From Candidatus Gastranaerophilales bacterium (lineage in GTDB: Bacteria > Cyanobacteriota > Vampirovibrionia > Gastranaerophilales > Gastranaerophilaceae): a stretch of 35,649 bases of DNA. Below are positions 1-7,943 of this stretch, in pieces (position 1 is the stretch's first letter; every line of letters starts with the position of its first letter). The notes under the pieces are model-generated. The model did no database searches. It was not told where the DNA came from and saw only the letters and a program-made list of their open reading frames with translations. The stretch is from positions 1-35,649 of the forward strand of contig CALUWH010000021.1 in assembly GCA_944324435.1 (NCBI GenBank), written 5' to 3'. The translations under genes were made by a program, and so were the position numbers.

Positions 1-35
1 AGTGTATTTGTTTGAGTAGCGTGAGTAGCTCAACT

Positions 36-234
36 GGTGTGATTATTTTGGGCAATCGGCTTTTGGTGTGGGTTTGAGGGGTAGGAAGCAATCAAACCAT
101 TTGACCCAGCAACCGGTCAAATTACTCTTTTGCTGGTCAGGGCGGATGGTGTGATTATTTTGGGCAAATGATTTCAAGACAATACTTTTAACCTATTTTT
201 GTACTAGTTCAAATGATATGATTATTTCGGGCAA
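36..234 (+). repeat. Three direct copies of a 20-bp motif near the window edge
   Basis: The motif GGTGTGATTATTTTGGGCAA occurs exactly at 36-55 and 148-167, and a degenerate copy (GATATGATTATTTCGGGCAA) lies at 215-234. All are in the same orientation, spaced 112 and 67 bp. Nothing else in 1-282 looks coding. Arrays of about 20-bp same-strand repeats near an end are typical of transposase-binding sites in IS21-family and Tn7-like elements, but no transposase is visible in the window, so that identity is only inference. The spacing is too irregular and the copies too few for a CRISPR array. Confidence 0.7.
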
Positions 235-282
235 AAAGAATTTTTAAATTAAACATAAGAAATACAAAGTTTAACTTAAATA

Positions 283-897
283 TTATAATTGAATTCCGCA
301 ACTTTCCCCTAAGGTATCATAATGTAATTTATCATAATTTTTAATAGTCTCTAACAATAATGATATGGCACTTATTAAATAACTTTTATCAAATAAAATT
401 TCAGGATGAACATGAGATTCATCATTTACAATTCGGTATAATATTGAAAATCTAATAACATCTTCATTTATATTTTTAATGTATTTTGTCAGCTTATCTA
501 AAGAATTTTGATTATTTGGTATTTTATATTCTAAATAATTATCTAAGAATCTTCTTGCACAGTGCCCAATTAAATAAATATCAGCATCTGTATTATCTTG
601 ATTAAATTTGTATAATTGATGAAAAAAGTATTCATACTCTGAATCATAATTTTTTAATTCATTAGGCAGTTCTGTTATTACAGAAGTATCCTTTTCTCGT
701 TTGATATAGTAAAAATTTGTATGAACTTTGTTTTTTCTTTTCAATAATCTATATAGTTCGTAACTATGTGTTGTAACAAAAGTTTGATTAAATTTATCTA
801 TTACTTCTTTTATCATTACACTAATAGAATATATATGGTTTTTATCTAAACTAGATATTGGGTCATCAATGAATATTATTTCATCTTTTGCAAAGCC
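283..897 (-). pseudogene. C-terminal fragment of an AAA_13/RecF-like ATPase
   Basis: Reading the minus strand from about 897, the frame gives DEIIFIDDPISSLD, a Walker B plus D-loop typical of ABC/RecF-type ATPases of the AAA_13 class (the class that includes PrrC-like proteins). After it come VTTHSYELYRLL, a switch-region-like histidine, and a C-terminal region of about 150 residues with no recognised motif. The P-loop and the rest of the N-terminal part are missing: an in-frame stop (898-900) lies immediately upstream and unrelated sequence starts at 901. The internal ATG at 816 is not the natural start because the Walker B lies upstream of it. The segment is visibly more AT-rich than the genes to the right, which suggests an acquired defence-type or phage-related gene that was later cut. 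It is probably inactive. Confidence 0.7.
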
Positions 898-900
898 TTA

Positions 901-1248
901 ATGGAAAAAATTAAAAAGGAGTTATCAGTTGTACAAATGGAAGAGGCGCTTGAAAATATCAAAAACGGTAAACCTGCGTATTTTAAACTTGATGACAATA
1001 GTGTAATATTACTTCCCAAACCAGGAGAAAGGGTTATTGGAGATACGTCTCTGGGCGTAAGGGCAGAAACTTCTTTTAATGAAATAAGAGAAGTCCTTGA
1101 AAATTTACCGCCCACAGTAAAAGCCGGTATGTTTGTCATAACAGTTGCAGCAGGTGCCTATGCTCTTGATGCAATAGTGTTTCCATCTTTTTTGGACGGA
1201 GCGGCAGCCATTGGGGTAATACCTGCTAGTGTCGGAGCAGCATTGTAA
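901..1248 (+). CDS. Small uncharacterised protein, hydrophobic C-terminus
   Basis: I do not recognise the family. The reading frame encodes up to 115 residues: a charged N-terminal half (about residues 1-60) followed by an alanine/glycine-rich hydrophobic tail (about 73-115) that could cross or enter a membrane. The ATG at 901 abuts the breakpoint of the truncated ATPase and has no ribosome site. A purine-rich AAAAAGGAG at 913-921 could serve the in-frame ATG at 937, though 15 nt is a long spacing. The gene may therefore itself be 5'-truncated by the rearrangement. A hairpin terminator follows at 1390-1433. Real coding status is moderately supported by codon texture only. Confidence 0.45.
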   Translation: MEKIKKELSVVQMEEALENIKNGKPAYFKLDDNSVILLPKPGERVIGDTSLGVRAETSFNEIREVLENLPPTVKAGMFVITVAAGAYALDAIVFPSFLDGAAAIGVIPASVGAAL

Positions 1249-1284
1249 TTCAAAACTAAAAGTATAAACTGCAGCATTTCAAAA

Positions 1285-1331
1285 CCCGATTTCAAAATCG
1301 TCGGTTGGGCATACTGAAATGCCCCCCCCCC
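1285..1331 (+). repeat. REP-like palindromic repeat, copy 1, with a C10 tract
   Basis: A 31-nt unit at 1285-1315 matches 28 of 31 bases of the unit at 5629-5659. It contains the short inverted repeat CGATTTCAAAATCG and then GTCGGTTGGGCATACT. It sits inside a larger imperfect hairpin (GCATTTCA at 1274-1281 pairing with TGAAATGC at 1315-1322) and is followed by ten consecutive C at 1322-1331. The companion copy lies against a transposase remnant of the REP-associated class, so this is likely a dispersed REP-type element. Confidence 0.65.
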
Positions 1332-1389
1332 TAAAACCTTGAGCAGAAAATCTTATATAACTTCCCTTAAATACATAAGCATACTCAAA

Positions 1390-1433
1390 CCCTCCCCGGG
1401 GGTAAATGAGTCCGATGGGGAGGGCAGTTTTTT
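1390..1433 (+). terminator. Rho-independent terminator for the 901-1248 ORF
   Basis: CCCTCCCC (1390-1397) pairs perfectly with GGGGAGGG (1417-1424) across a 19-nt loop, and a run of six T follows at 1428-1433. It faces the plus strand. Confidence 0.75.
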
Positions 1434-1455
1434 AGTGCGAGGTATGCACTACATT

Positions 1456-2673
1456 CTAGCTTATCTTTCTTACCGTTAAGGTATGGGAAAGAGGTATTCC
1501 GCCTTGTACTGTGGGTTTGTTGACAACTTGACCGTTCACATACATTACCGTTGAGCCGCCGCCGTCAAGATTCATGGCATTTACGCAGCCTAAATCTTTC
1601 ATCAAATTTGCAAGCTCCATTAGAGTCAGCCCTATTGAAGAGCCCTCTCTTCCGTCTGCTGTCAACATTATTAAATTATTATCTTTTGTATATCCAATGG
1701 CCGTCCGTGGGTTCCTGCCGCCTACAGAGCCTAATTTTTGGGCTGTCATATCGACAAAAACTTCACCGTTTTTAACCAGATACGGACCACCGCTTATTAT
1801 ATGATTAACATCTCTCCACTCCGGATTGATATTGAGTTTTAACTTTAATTTCCTTGCATATACAATTGTATTAAGATTTTTCTCCGGTCCGACAACAACA
1901 AACCCATTTGGGGGGATTTTGTTCCTGCCGTACGTAACTTTAGTAATCTTACCGTCTTCTACTACTATCTGCTTGCCATACTTAGGAGTTGGCGGAGAAT
2001 ACTCGCCCCAATCCGGCGTATATACAATTGTATGGACTGACAACATTCTAGGCTGATTGACATTATCAATTTTTAACCCTCCTATATTTGTTTGTAACAC
2101 TGCATCTAGTTTAACCCTTGCCATTTCAAATCCGTTATCGAATATTCCCATAGCCACTCTGTCATATATTGGTCCGGTGTATATCTTTTTGTTTATCATC
2201 AATGTTCCTAACGGGACACCGGTTTGGGGTTTGAAATAACCTCCGTTTATTGCGACAATTGCATTTTCTCGATTTGCTATTGCAGAAATCTTTGTTTTTG
2301 CGGCCAAGGTTGTTGATGCAGTTGAGGGCTCTATTACGAGGCTATCATTTAACCCGGGTGACAGTTCGACTATATTTATCCGAACGGGTCGATTGTTGTA
2401 ATATTTAATCATTCTGACATGCTTAACACCTTTTTCTACTTCAGTTACTCTATAATTTTGATACTTGTCAGCAATTTCTTGTTCAAATAATAGTTCTTGA
2501 TTTACTCGTTTTTCTTGAATATTTATTGTTGGCGAAATACCTGTTATTTGACCGATGCCTTTTGCTGGTATTAATAAGTTTTGCGAAACCAGAAGGCAAA
2601 GGGCTATACCTATGCCTGCGGCGCTTGTTGCGGCCTTTTCAAACTGGGGTCTATGTACTAATATCGTATCCAT
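1456..2673 (-). CDS. Exported phosphodiester glycosidase family protein (NAGPA domain)
   Basis: 405 residues. The N-terminus has a single hydrophobic segment (about residues 19-33), consistent with export or membrane anchoring. From about residue 130 the protein carries hallmarks of the NAGPA / phosphodiester glycosidase family (PF09992): AINGGYF, MGIFDNG, IISGGPYLV with GRNPRTAIGY, and the C-terminal MNLDGGGSTVM. Family members include the mammalian enzyme that uncovers mannose-6-phosphate and bacterial envelope proteins such as those linked to exopolysaccharide and spore or cell wall glycans, so a role on a cell-envelope glycan is inferred. The ATG at 2673 is preferred over the in-frame GTG at 2682 because AGGTGAG lies just upstream of it. 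The gene is monocistronic, with its own sigma70-type promoter 266 nt upstream. Confidence 0.85.
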   Translation of the reverse strand: MDTILVHRPQFEKAATSAAGIGIALCLLVSQNLLIPAKGIGQITGISPTINIQEKRVNQELLFEQEIADKYQNYRVTEVEKGVKHVRMIKYYNNRPVRINIVELSPGLNDSLVIEPSTASTTLAAKTKISAIANRENAIVAINGGYFKPQTGVPLGTLMINKKIYTGPIYDRVAMGIFDNGFEMARVKLDAVLQTNIGGLKIDNVNQPRMLSVHTIVYTPDWGEYSPPTPKYGKQIVVEDGKITKVTYGRNKIPPNGFVVVGPEKNLNTIVYARKLKLKLNINPEWRDVNHIISGGPYLVKNGEVFVDMTAQKLGSVGGRNPRTAIGYTKDNNLIMLTADGREGSSIGLTLMELANLMKDLGCVNAMNLDGGGSTVMYVNGQVVNKPTVQGGIPLSHTLTVRKIS

Positions 2674-2939
2674 TGCTCTCACCTATTGAATAAAGTAACA
2701 GATACCTTTTTTATTAAGGAGTGGTGTGGGGCTATAACACTCCGCGTGGGGGAAAATATATCGGGCTTTTATTCAAGGCTACCAGTTCAAATGTTTGAAG
2801 AGGAAGGCTTAGAGTTTGCGCTGCAAGCTAAAAGCTTGTTTTACCGTCCGCCACGTGCCGAAATTTTCCGGCTTTTTTAATTGTCACATCCGAAAATTTC
2901 ACTCTTCAGATTACGCGTTGAGAACTTATTAAATCCTCT
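2674..2939 (-). other. Long, hairpin-rich 5' leader of the glycosidase gene
   Basis: This region of about 390 nt between genes (2674-3073) has no convincing ORF. On the minus strand it is the predicted untranslated leader. It contains perfect small hairpins: GGAGTG/CACTCC (2718-2723 with 2738-2743), TTCAAA/TTTGAA (2786-2799), CAAGCT/AGCTTG (2824-2838), and GCCG/CGGC at 2857-2872. On the plus strand the last hairpin is followed by six T (2873-2878), so a plus-strand small RNA ending there is an alternative. I could not match any known riboswitch consensus. Confidence 0.4.
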
Positions 2940-2945
2940 ACTATT

Positions 2946-2974
2946 ATTATATCATACACTTAATCTATTCTCAA
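2946..2974 (-). promoter_or_regulatory. Sigma70-type promoter for the phosphodiester glycosidase
   Basis: On the minus strand TTGAGA (2974-2969), a 17-nt spacer ending in TGA, and a perfect TATAAT (2951-2946). Predicted start is near 2939, giving a 266-nt leader. Confidence 0.75.
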
Positions 2975-3058
2975 GAGGGTTGTAGGTCAAATTTGGTAAT
3001 ACTTTAGGATAATTTTTAAAAGTGGTAAAAATACACTTAATCTGATTTTTAATATTTT

Positions 3059-3067
3059 TGATATAAT
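3059..3067 (+). promoter_or_regulatory. Extended -10 promoter, probable leaderless start
   Basis: TGA followed by TATAAT (3062-3067) ends 6 nt before the ATG at 3074, and there is no Shine-Dalgarno. No good -35 is visible. Confidence 0.6.
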
Positions 3068-3073
3068 ATAAAA

Positions 3074-4117
3074 ATGAGTTTGATATCAATTTTAAAAAGA
3101 AAAAATAGAAAAACACTTTTTACTACACCCAGCCACAACGGTAATGTGTGTATTTTTCATAAATTCTACCAGTGGTATAGGGCCGACATCTCTGAGGTTG
3201 AAGCTTATAATCCGCAAGAGGCTTTAGAAAAAGCAGAGAAGAAAGCTGCAGGTATTTATGGAGTTAGGTCAACTCATTTTCTTACAAATGGTTCTACAAG
3301 CGGAATTATTGCTTCGATCTTGGCCTCCTGCAGGCAAGGTGAGAGGATTTTAATATGGGAGCATTCTCATCCCTGTCACAAAAACGGTGCAAAACTTGCC
3401 GGGGCTCAAATTGTTGAATATTCACTCCCTTTTAATGAAGAATGGGGGATTTATGAAAGAATAGAGCCTTCGTATTTAAAAAAAATAATCAGCGAACATT
3501 CTCCGCGAGCGGTTGTTATAACGTCTCCAAGCTATGAAGGGATTGTATCTGATATACCAAAAATCAGTCAAATTTGCAAAGAAGCCGGCGTTGTGTTAAT
3601 TGTGGATGAGGCTCACGGCGCGCTGTATCCTTTCAGCCCTAATCTGCCGGGAAGTGCTGTAAAGTATGCAGATTTTACGGTTCAGTCATTACATAAGACC
3701 GCAGGAGGTGTTAATCCGACAGCGTTGCTTCATTGTAACAGTGAGTTAGACATAAAAGCTGCGCTAGAACTTATTACTACAACTTCGCCTTCTTATCCTA
3801 TGCTGGCAACAATTGAGGCTAATATTAAGTATCTGAACTCACAAAAAGGCAGAAAGAAAATCGAAAAATTAATCTGTATGCTGAAAGAATTAAGGACAAA
3901 ATTCAGCAATATTGAATTTTTCGGAGATGATATAACAAAAATATTAATAAAAAAAGAGGGTTTATCAGGATATGAACTATCCGCCATTCTCTTTGAAAAA
4001 TTTGATATAGAAGATGAGCGTACAAATGAAAAATCTACTCTTCTTCTGACCGGACTCGGGACTGATAAAGCAAAACTTTTAAAACTTGATAAAGCTTTAA
4101 AAAAACTGTTTCATTAG
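3074..4117 (+). CDS. Orn/Lys/Arg decarboxylase-family PLP enzyme, short form
   Basis: 347 residues, a fold-type I PLP enzyme of the Orn/Lys/Arg decarboxylase major-domain class. Motifs run in order: NGSTSG (72-77, phosphate-binding loop), SPSYEG (151-156), VDEAHGALYPF (177-187, with Asp178 for the pyridine nitrogen and the conserved Ala-His), and SLHKTAGG (205-212), where Lys208 should form the Schiff base. The N-terminal wing domain and most of the large C-terminal domain of classical decarboxylases (over 450 residues) are absent, as in short YaaO-like members. Substrate cannot be read from sequence; arginine, lysine or ornithine are the usual ones, giving polyamines. It is probably cotranscribed with the unknown gene at 4164. 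Its promoter layout suggests a leaderless message. Confidence 0.85.
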   Translation: MSLISILKRKNRKTLFTTPSHNGNVCIFHKFYQWYRADISEVEAYNPQEALEKAEKKAAGIYGVRSTHFLTNGSTSGIIASILASCRQGERILIWEHSHPCHKNGAKLAGAQIVEYSLPFNEEWGIYERIEPSYLKKIISEHSPRAVVITSPSYEGIVSDIPKISQICKEAGVVLIVDEAHGALYPFSPNLPGSAVKYADFTVQSLHKTAGGVNPTALLHCNSELDIKAALELITTTSPSYPMLATIEANIKYLNSQKGRKKIEKLICMLKELRTKFSNIEFFGDDITKILIKKEGLSGYELSAILFEKFDIEDERTNEKSTLLLTGLGTDKAKLLKLDKALKKLFH

Positions 4118-4163
4118 AGCATAAATATTAGCAAAAAAATCTTTGACGTTTTTTAGAACTGAT

Positions 4164-4787
4164 ATGGAAAACAATTCAATTTCATTTACCTCAAAAATCA
4201 GATTTGTAGAACGTCACATTTATTCAATCATGGACAAAAAAAATTTTATAGATTTTGCCCATTCAAAGCCGAATATCTTAAAGGCAGACGAATTTTATTC
4301 CGAGGAAATCCGTACCTGTACAGGAGGAGGCCTTGTTAATCCATACCATGAGGCGGAAGGGTTTCATTTGTGGGATGACCTCACAAATAAAAGAAATTTT
4401 CCTCATCTTATAAATTCTCTTTTCAGATTTGTAAAAAAACCGGAAAGAGGACTTCTCGTAGGCAGTAAAGAGCTCGAAAAATCGCCGTATTCTATAGAAC
4501 AGTTTGACAAATTTAAAAAAGTATTTTTAGAACGTGTTAAAGATGTTTCCATTTTTCAACAACACACATTTCCTTGTTCAGAAACACACTATCATTACTC
4601 GCTTGATAGTGATACCTGGACATTATGTACTCGTTACAAAAATGAAAAAGAGTTAAATTATAAAAGCGTAAGAAGTCTGGAAGCATTGAAAAAGTGTTTT
4701 AAGTATATATCAATCGCAAAGGGTGACAGGCTTTTTATAGGTAGAAAAGAAATATTTCCGTCAGAAGCACCTGAAATTTTTGAATAA
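4164..4787 (+). CDS. Uncharacterised protein, 207 residues
   Basis: I do not recognise this family. It follows the PLP decarboxylase by 46 nt in the same direction and is probably in its operon. The ATG at 4164 is preferred to an upstream TTG (4143); neither has a good ribosome site. There is no signal peptide or membrane segment. The N-terminus carries ISFTSKIRFV, which resembles the 'hydrophobic-x-Phe-x-Gly-Lys' stretch found near the N-termini of two other unknown proteins in this window. Other visible features are CTGGG (about residues 52-56) and a His/Tyr/Cys-containing stretch SETHYHYSLDSDTWTLC (about 141-157). No catalytic role can be assigned. Confidence 0.6.
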   Translation: MENNSISFTSKIRFVERHIYSIMDKKNFIDFAHSKPNILKADEFYSEEIRTCTGGGLVNPYHEAEGFHLWDDLTNKRNFPHLINSLFRFVKKPERGLLVGSKELEKSPYSIEQFDKFKKVFLERVKDVSIFQQHTFPCSETHYHYSLDSDTWTLCTRYKNEKELNYKSVRSLEALKKCFKYISIAKGDRLFIGRKEIFPSEAPEIFE

Positions 4788-4853
4788 AAATTTACGGCTA
4801 AGTTTATCGGGAATAACGCCCTTCTGTGTAGAACTTAAAGGTACCGGATAATT

Positions 4854-5291
4854 TTAGAGTTTTTTTAGATAAATCAGGTCAACTAATTGCCTTCCGTTTT
4901 CAAAAATGGGGTTAGAATAATTCTCCGTAAAGAAATTCTTTATTATATCAAATTCTACAAAACCACGTTTTCTATAAAACCTGAGAGTTTTTTCATTCTC
5001 GCCGGTTCCAAGTATTAAAGCTTTATTTTTATATTTGTCGTATACAAAATCAAGCAGAGCAGACGCGTACCCTTTATTTTGATATTGGGGATAAGTTGCA
5101 AGATTTTTAATTTCTATTGTCTTGGAATCTATTTTTATTACCGCGCATAAAGATACCGGGTTTTCGCTATCATACAGCACAAAAAGCGTCGACTGCTCTA
5201 AATACCTGTTAATCATAGCCTCGTCTTCATCTCCGATTAACAATAAATCCATAAACGCGGTTTTATTTTCTCTAATTTCTCTAATTTCCAT
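4854..5291 (-). CDS. GNAT-family N-acetyltransferase
   Basis: 145 residues, the normal size for a single GNAT domain. The acetyl-CoA binding motif A is visible as NLATYPQYQNKGYASALLDF (about residues 68-87), with the Q-x-K-G-Y-A signature of the pyrophosphate loop. The following strand and helix give GTGENEKTLRFYRKRGF, the usual motif B with the Asn and Tyr that face CoA. Substrate is unknown; small-molecule or protein amine acetylation is typical. The gene is convergent with the 4164 gene and stands alone. No ribosome site is visible before the ATG at 5291. Confidence 0.85.
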   Translation of the reverse strand: MEIREIRENKTAFMDLLLIGDEDEAMINRYLEQSTLFVLYDSENPVSLCAVIKIDSKTIEIKNLATYPQYQNKGYASALLDFVYDKYKNKALILGTGENEKTLRFYRKRGFVEFDIIKNFFTENYSNPIFENGRQLVDLIYLKKL

Positions 5292-5382
5292 CTTTATACC
5301 GATTTTTTGATTTATTTAACCATGATAGTATAAAGTCGTAGGGAGTAAATATCATAAAAGTTTCTGTAATCAAAGATTAAAA

Positions 5383-5631
5383 TTATTCAAAATCCAGATT
5401 TTTGATATTTTCAATATCTTTTAAACTGCCCCAATTATATTCATGCATTCCTTGCTCTACAAATTTATGAAAAGATGAATACTGCCAGTCTTTTACATTT
5501 TTCACAAGTCCTTGTTTTACCGGATTGTAATGAATATAATTAATTTGATTATTTAATTCTTATTCGTTTCTGATTGTATATTCCCAGTAACGTCTCTGAA
5601 AAAGTCCTTTTTCACGCTTATTTTTATACCC
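5383..5631 (-). pseudogene. Remnant of a REP-associated tyrosine transposase (IS200-like Y1)
   Basis: The minus strand reads FQRRYWEYTIRNE, then an in-frame TAA (5560-5562), then ELNNQINYIHYNPVKQGLV followed by KDWQYSSFHKFV and about 25 more residues to a stop at 5383-5385. This is the well-known C-terminal signature of TnpA_REP/RAYT transposases (QRRYWE...IHYNPVK...W.YSSF). The stop most likely replaced CAA or GAA. The N-terminal two thirds, including the HUH motif, are missing: sequence upstream of about 5629 is the palindromic repeat. It is dead, but it marks a past REP/RAYT system whose palindromes remain at 1285 and 5629. Confidence 0.85.
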
Positions 5632-5671
5632 GATTTTCAAATCGTCGGTTTGGCATACTTGCCCAACCGAC
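5629..5671 (+). repeat. REP-like palindromic repeat, copy 2
   Basis: The 31-nt unit (5629-5659) shares 28 of 31 bases with 1285-1315. Here the hairpin is complete: GTCGGTTTGGC (5644-5654) pairs with GCCCAACCGAC (5661-5671) with a single mismatch, next to the smaller inverted repeat CGATTTTCAAATCG. It replaces the 5' part of the RAYT transposase remnant. Confidence 0.75.
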
Positions 5672-5727
5672 CTGTCCGATAATATTTGTGGGAGAATAAA
5701 TTTTTCCGCGAACTCTTAATTTTTCTA

Positions 5728-5736
5728 TGCTAAACT
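5728..5736 (+). promoter_or_regulatory. Extended -10 promoter of rimO, probable leaderless start
   Basis: TGC followed by TAAACT (5731-5736) ends 6 nt before the rimO ATG (5743); no Shine-Dalgarno is present. Confidence 0.5.
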
Positions 5737-5742
5737 AGAGTT

Positions 5743-7044
5743 ATGAAAAAGATAGCTCTTGTAAGCCACGGATGTGCGAAAAATTTAGTTGATTCGGAAC
5801 TTATTCTCGGAATACTCAAAGATAACGGGTATGAGATTACGCTGAATGAAGATGAGACAGACACGGTTATTGTTAACACCTGTTCATTTATTTGTGATGC
5901 TGAAAGAGAATCGATAAGGTCTATTCTTGAATTGATTGATAAAGGCAAAAGAGTTATTGTAACTGGATGTCTTTCCCAGAAACATCCGGAAGAATTGAAA
6001 AAAGAGATTCCGGAGATTGCAGGAGTTGTCGGAACCACTGATTTCTCAAAGATTGTTGAGGTTTTGGAAAGTGGAGATTACACCTGTAAGGTCAATCCGA
6101 ATCCGGAGTACATTTACCCCGAAAATGTCGAAAGGCAGCAGATAACTATGGGCGCAAGCTCATATATAAAAATAGCAGACGGATGCAGCTACAGGTGCGG
6201 ATATTGTGTAATTCCTTATCTTAGAGGGAATTATCATTCCAGAAAAATAGAAAATATTGTTGAAGAAGCAAAAAAACTTGTGCAAAAAGGGGTTACGGAA
6301 ATTATTCTTGTTGCGCAGGACACAACAGGATACGGCATTGATATTTATAAAAAACCAATGCTTCCAAAACTTCTTGAAGAATTAAACAAAATAGAAGGTT
6401 TAGGCTGGATAAGAGTAATGTACGCTTATCCGACCCAAATGAGCGATGAGCTTCTGGATACAATTGCAAGATTGGATAAGGTTGTAAAATATGTTGATAT
6501 TCCGCTCCAGCACTCACATCCTGAAATGCTAAAGATGATGAAGCGTCCTGCTTTTGACTATCGGCCGATGATCGAAAACATAAGAAAACAGATACCGGGA
6601 GTTTCTATTAGAACAGCGTTTATTGTAGGATATCCCGGAGAAACAGAAAAATACTTTGAACATTTATGCGAATTTGTCCGTGATATGAAGTTTGACAGAA
6701 TGGGCGTATTCAAATACTCACGAGAAAAAGGAACTCCGTCTTATAGTATGCCAAACAGAGTGAGTGCAAAAGAGGCAAACAGAAGGTATAAAAAATTAAT
6801 GGAAATACAGCAGGAAATATCCAGAGAGAGAAATTCCAAATTTGTCGGCAAAACTATCCCTTGTATTATAGAATGCTGTTCGGATGACGGAGAAGTTATT
6901 GCAAGAACCCAGTATGATGCGCCTGAAATAGACGGTATTGTTAATATACAAACAGATAAACCCGTTATCCCGGGGGATATTGAGATGGTTAAGATTACAG
7001 GTTCTACTGAATACGATTTGATTGGTGAGTTAATAAGTTTATGA
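5743..7044 (+). CDS. rimO: Ribosomal protein S12 methylthiotransferase RimO
   Basis: 433 residues, normal for RimO. This radical SAM enzyme adds a methylthio group to the conserved aspartate of ribosomal protein S12. The N-terminal UPF0004 domain holds the three cysteines of the second cluster (Cys11 in HGCAKNLVDSE, Cys47 in NTCSF, Cys76 in TGCLSQ). The CAKNLVDSE signature separates RimO from the tRNA-modifying MiaB. The radical SAM motif is GCSYRCGYC (Cys148, Cys152, Cys155), and a TRAM domain ends the protein (about 365-433). The stop overlaps the start of the next gene by 4 nt (ATGA), so the two are translationally coupled. Confidence 0.95.
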   Translation: MKKIALVSHGCAKNLVDSELILGILKDNGYEITLNEDETDTVIVNTCSFICDAERESIRSILELIDKGKRVIVTGCLSQKHPEELKKEIPEIAGVVGTTDFSKIVEVLESGDYTCKVNPNPEYIYPENVERQQITMGASSYIKIADGCSYRCGYCVIPYLRGNYHSRKIENIVEEAKKLVQKGVTEIILVAQDTTGYGIDIYKKPMLPKLLEELNKIEGLGWIRVMYAYPTQMSDELLDTIARLDKVVKYVDIPLQHSHPEMLKMMKRPAFDYRPMIENIRKQIPGVSIRTAFIVGYPGETEKYFEHLCEFVRDMKFDRMGVFKYSREKGTPSYSMPNRVSAKEANRRYKKLMEIQQEISRERNSKFVGKTIPCIIECCSDDGEVIARTQYDAPEIDGIVNIQTDKPVIPGDIEMVKITGSTEYDLIGELISL

Positions 7045-7943
7045 AAAAACTAAAATCCTACCTTTATTCCATGTTAAATAGTCTTGTGAAAATTTCGCTT
7101 GAACTGCTTGTTTTTGATAGGAAATTAAGAAGGCGGCTCAAAGGGAATTTCTGCAAATGGTACCTGAAACCATATATTCAAACAATAGAATCCGAGGATA
7201 TTAAATTATCGAAAACGCCTAAAGAATACAGAATTTGGCAATACTGGAACGGAGATATACAAAACGCTCCGGATATTGTTAAATGTTGTATAAAAAGCGT
7301 GGAAAAGTACAAAGGAGAGCTTGAACATGTAATTTTGAATGACGAAAACATTAAAAACTATATTACGATTCCTGATTATATTTATGAACTTAAAAATCAG
7401 GGAATAATAAAAGCCGCACATTTTGCGGATATCGTAAGAACATATCTTCTCTATGAATACGGCGGATTATGGATAGATGCAACCGTATTGCTTACAGCAC
7501 CGCTTCCTGAATATATTCGTGATTCTGAGCTCTTTGTATTCCAAAATGATGAAAATGAAGACCCTGACGGACTTAATATGGCAAATTATTTCATCTCGTC
7601 AAAAGGGAATAGTGTTATAATCGCTAAAATGAAAAGATTTCTTGAAGAATACTGGAAAAACAATTATTTTGTTATTAACTATTTTTTCTATCTTCACGCA
7701 TTCACGATGTTTACCCACTCCAGCAAAGATAATATTAAAGAGTGGAGCGAAATTTTCTACTCACCATATATACCTGTACAATTAATGCAAAATGAACTAA
7801 AAGATAAGTTCTCGCCAAGGCGTTACAAAGAACTTAAACAAATATCTCCCATTCATAAACTAACCTATAAATGGAAAGTAATGAGTAAAAAGAAAAAATT
7901 TGACCCTCAAGGTACTTTATATGAATATTTAATTACTCACTAA
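7041..7943 (+). CDS. Capsular polysaccharide-type glycosyltransferase (Caps_synth family)
   Basis: 300 residues. The pattern RIWQYWNG (about 65-72), then AAHFADIVRTYLLYEYGG (about 125-142) and LWIDATV (143-149) matches the Caps_synth / Gly_transf_sug glycosyltransferase group (PF05704). In this group the Asp-containing strand after YGG binds the nucleotide sugar and metal; here the DxD is reduced to IDA. A role in surface polysaccharide or glycolipid assembly is inferred; donor and acceptor are unknown. The N-terminal 40 residues are basic with a short hydrophobic stretch. The gene is coupled to rimO by a 4-nt overlap, an unusual pairing, and ends at a strong terminator. Confidence 0.8.
   Translation: MKKLKSYLYSMLNSLVKISLELLVFDRKLRRRLKGNFCKWYLKPYIQTIESEDIKLSKTPKEYRIWQYWNGDIQNAPDIVKCCIKSVEKYKGELEHVILNDENIKNYITIPDYIYELKNQGIIKAAHFADIVRTYLLYEYGGLWIDATVLLTAPLPEYIRDSELFVFQNDENEDPDGLNMANYFISSKGNSVIIAKMKRFLEEYWKNNYFVINYFFYLHAFTMFTHSSKDNIKEWSEIFYSPYIPVQLMQNELKDKFSPRRYKELKQISPIHKLTYKWKVMSKKKKFDPQGTLYEYLITH

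Noticed and set aside
36-234. CRISPR array
   Set aside because: Only three copies, one degenerate, with spacers of 92 and 47 bp and no cas genes.
876-1139. Minus-strand 87-residue ORF
   Set aside because: It is antisense to the 901-1248 ORF and crosses the rearrangement breakpoint; no motif or ribosome site.
1322-1331. C10 tract as a phase-variation switch
   Set aside because: It lies outside any gene and not between promoter elements; it may be a repeat or sequencing feature.
2686-2880. 64-residue plus-strand ORF with a TTG start
   Set aside because: No ribosome site, and it lies in the predicted structured leader of the opposite gene; the composition looks non-coding.
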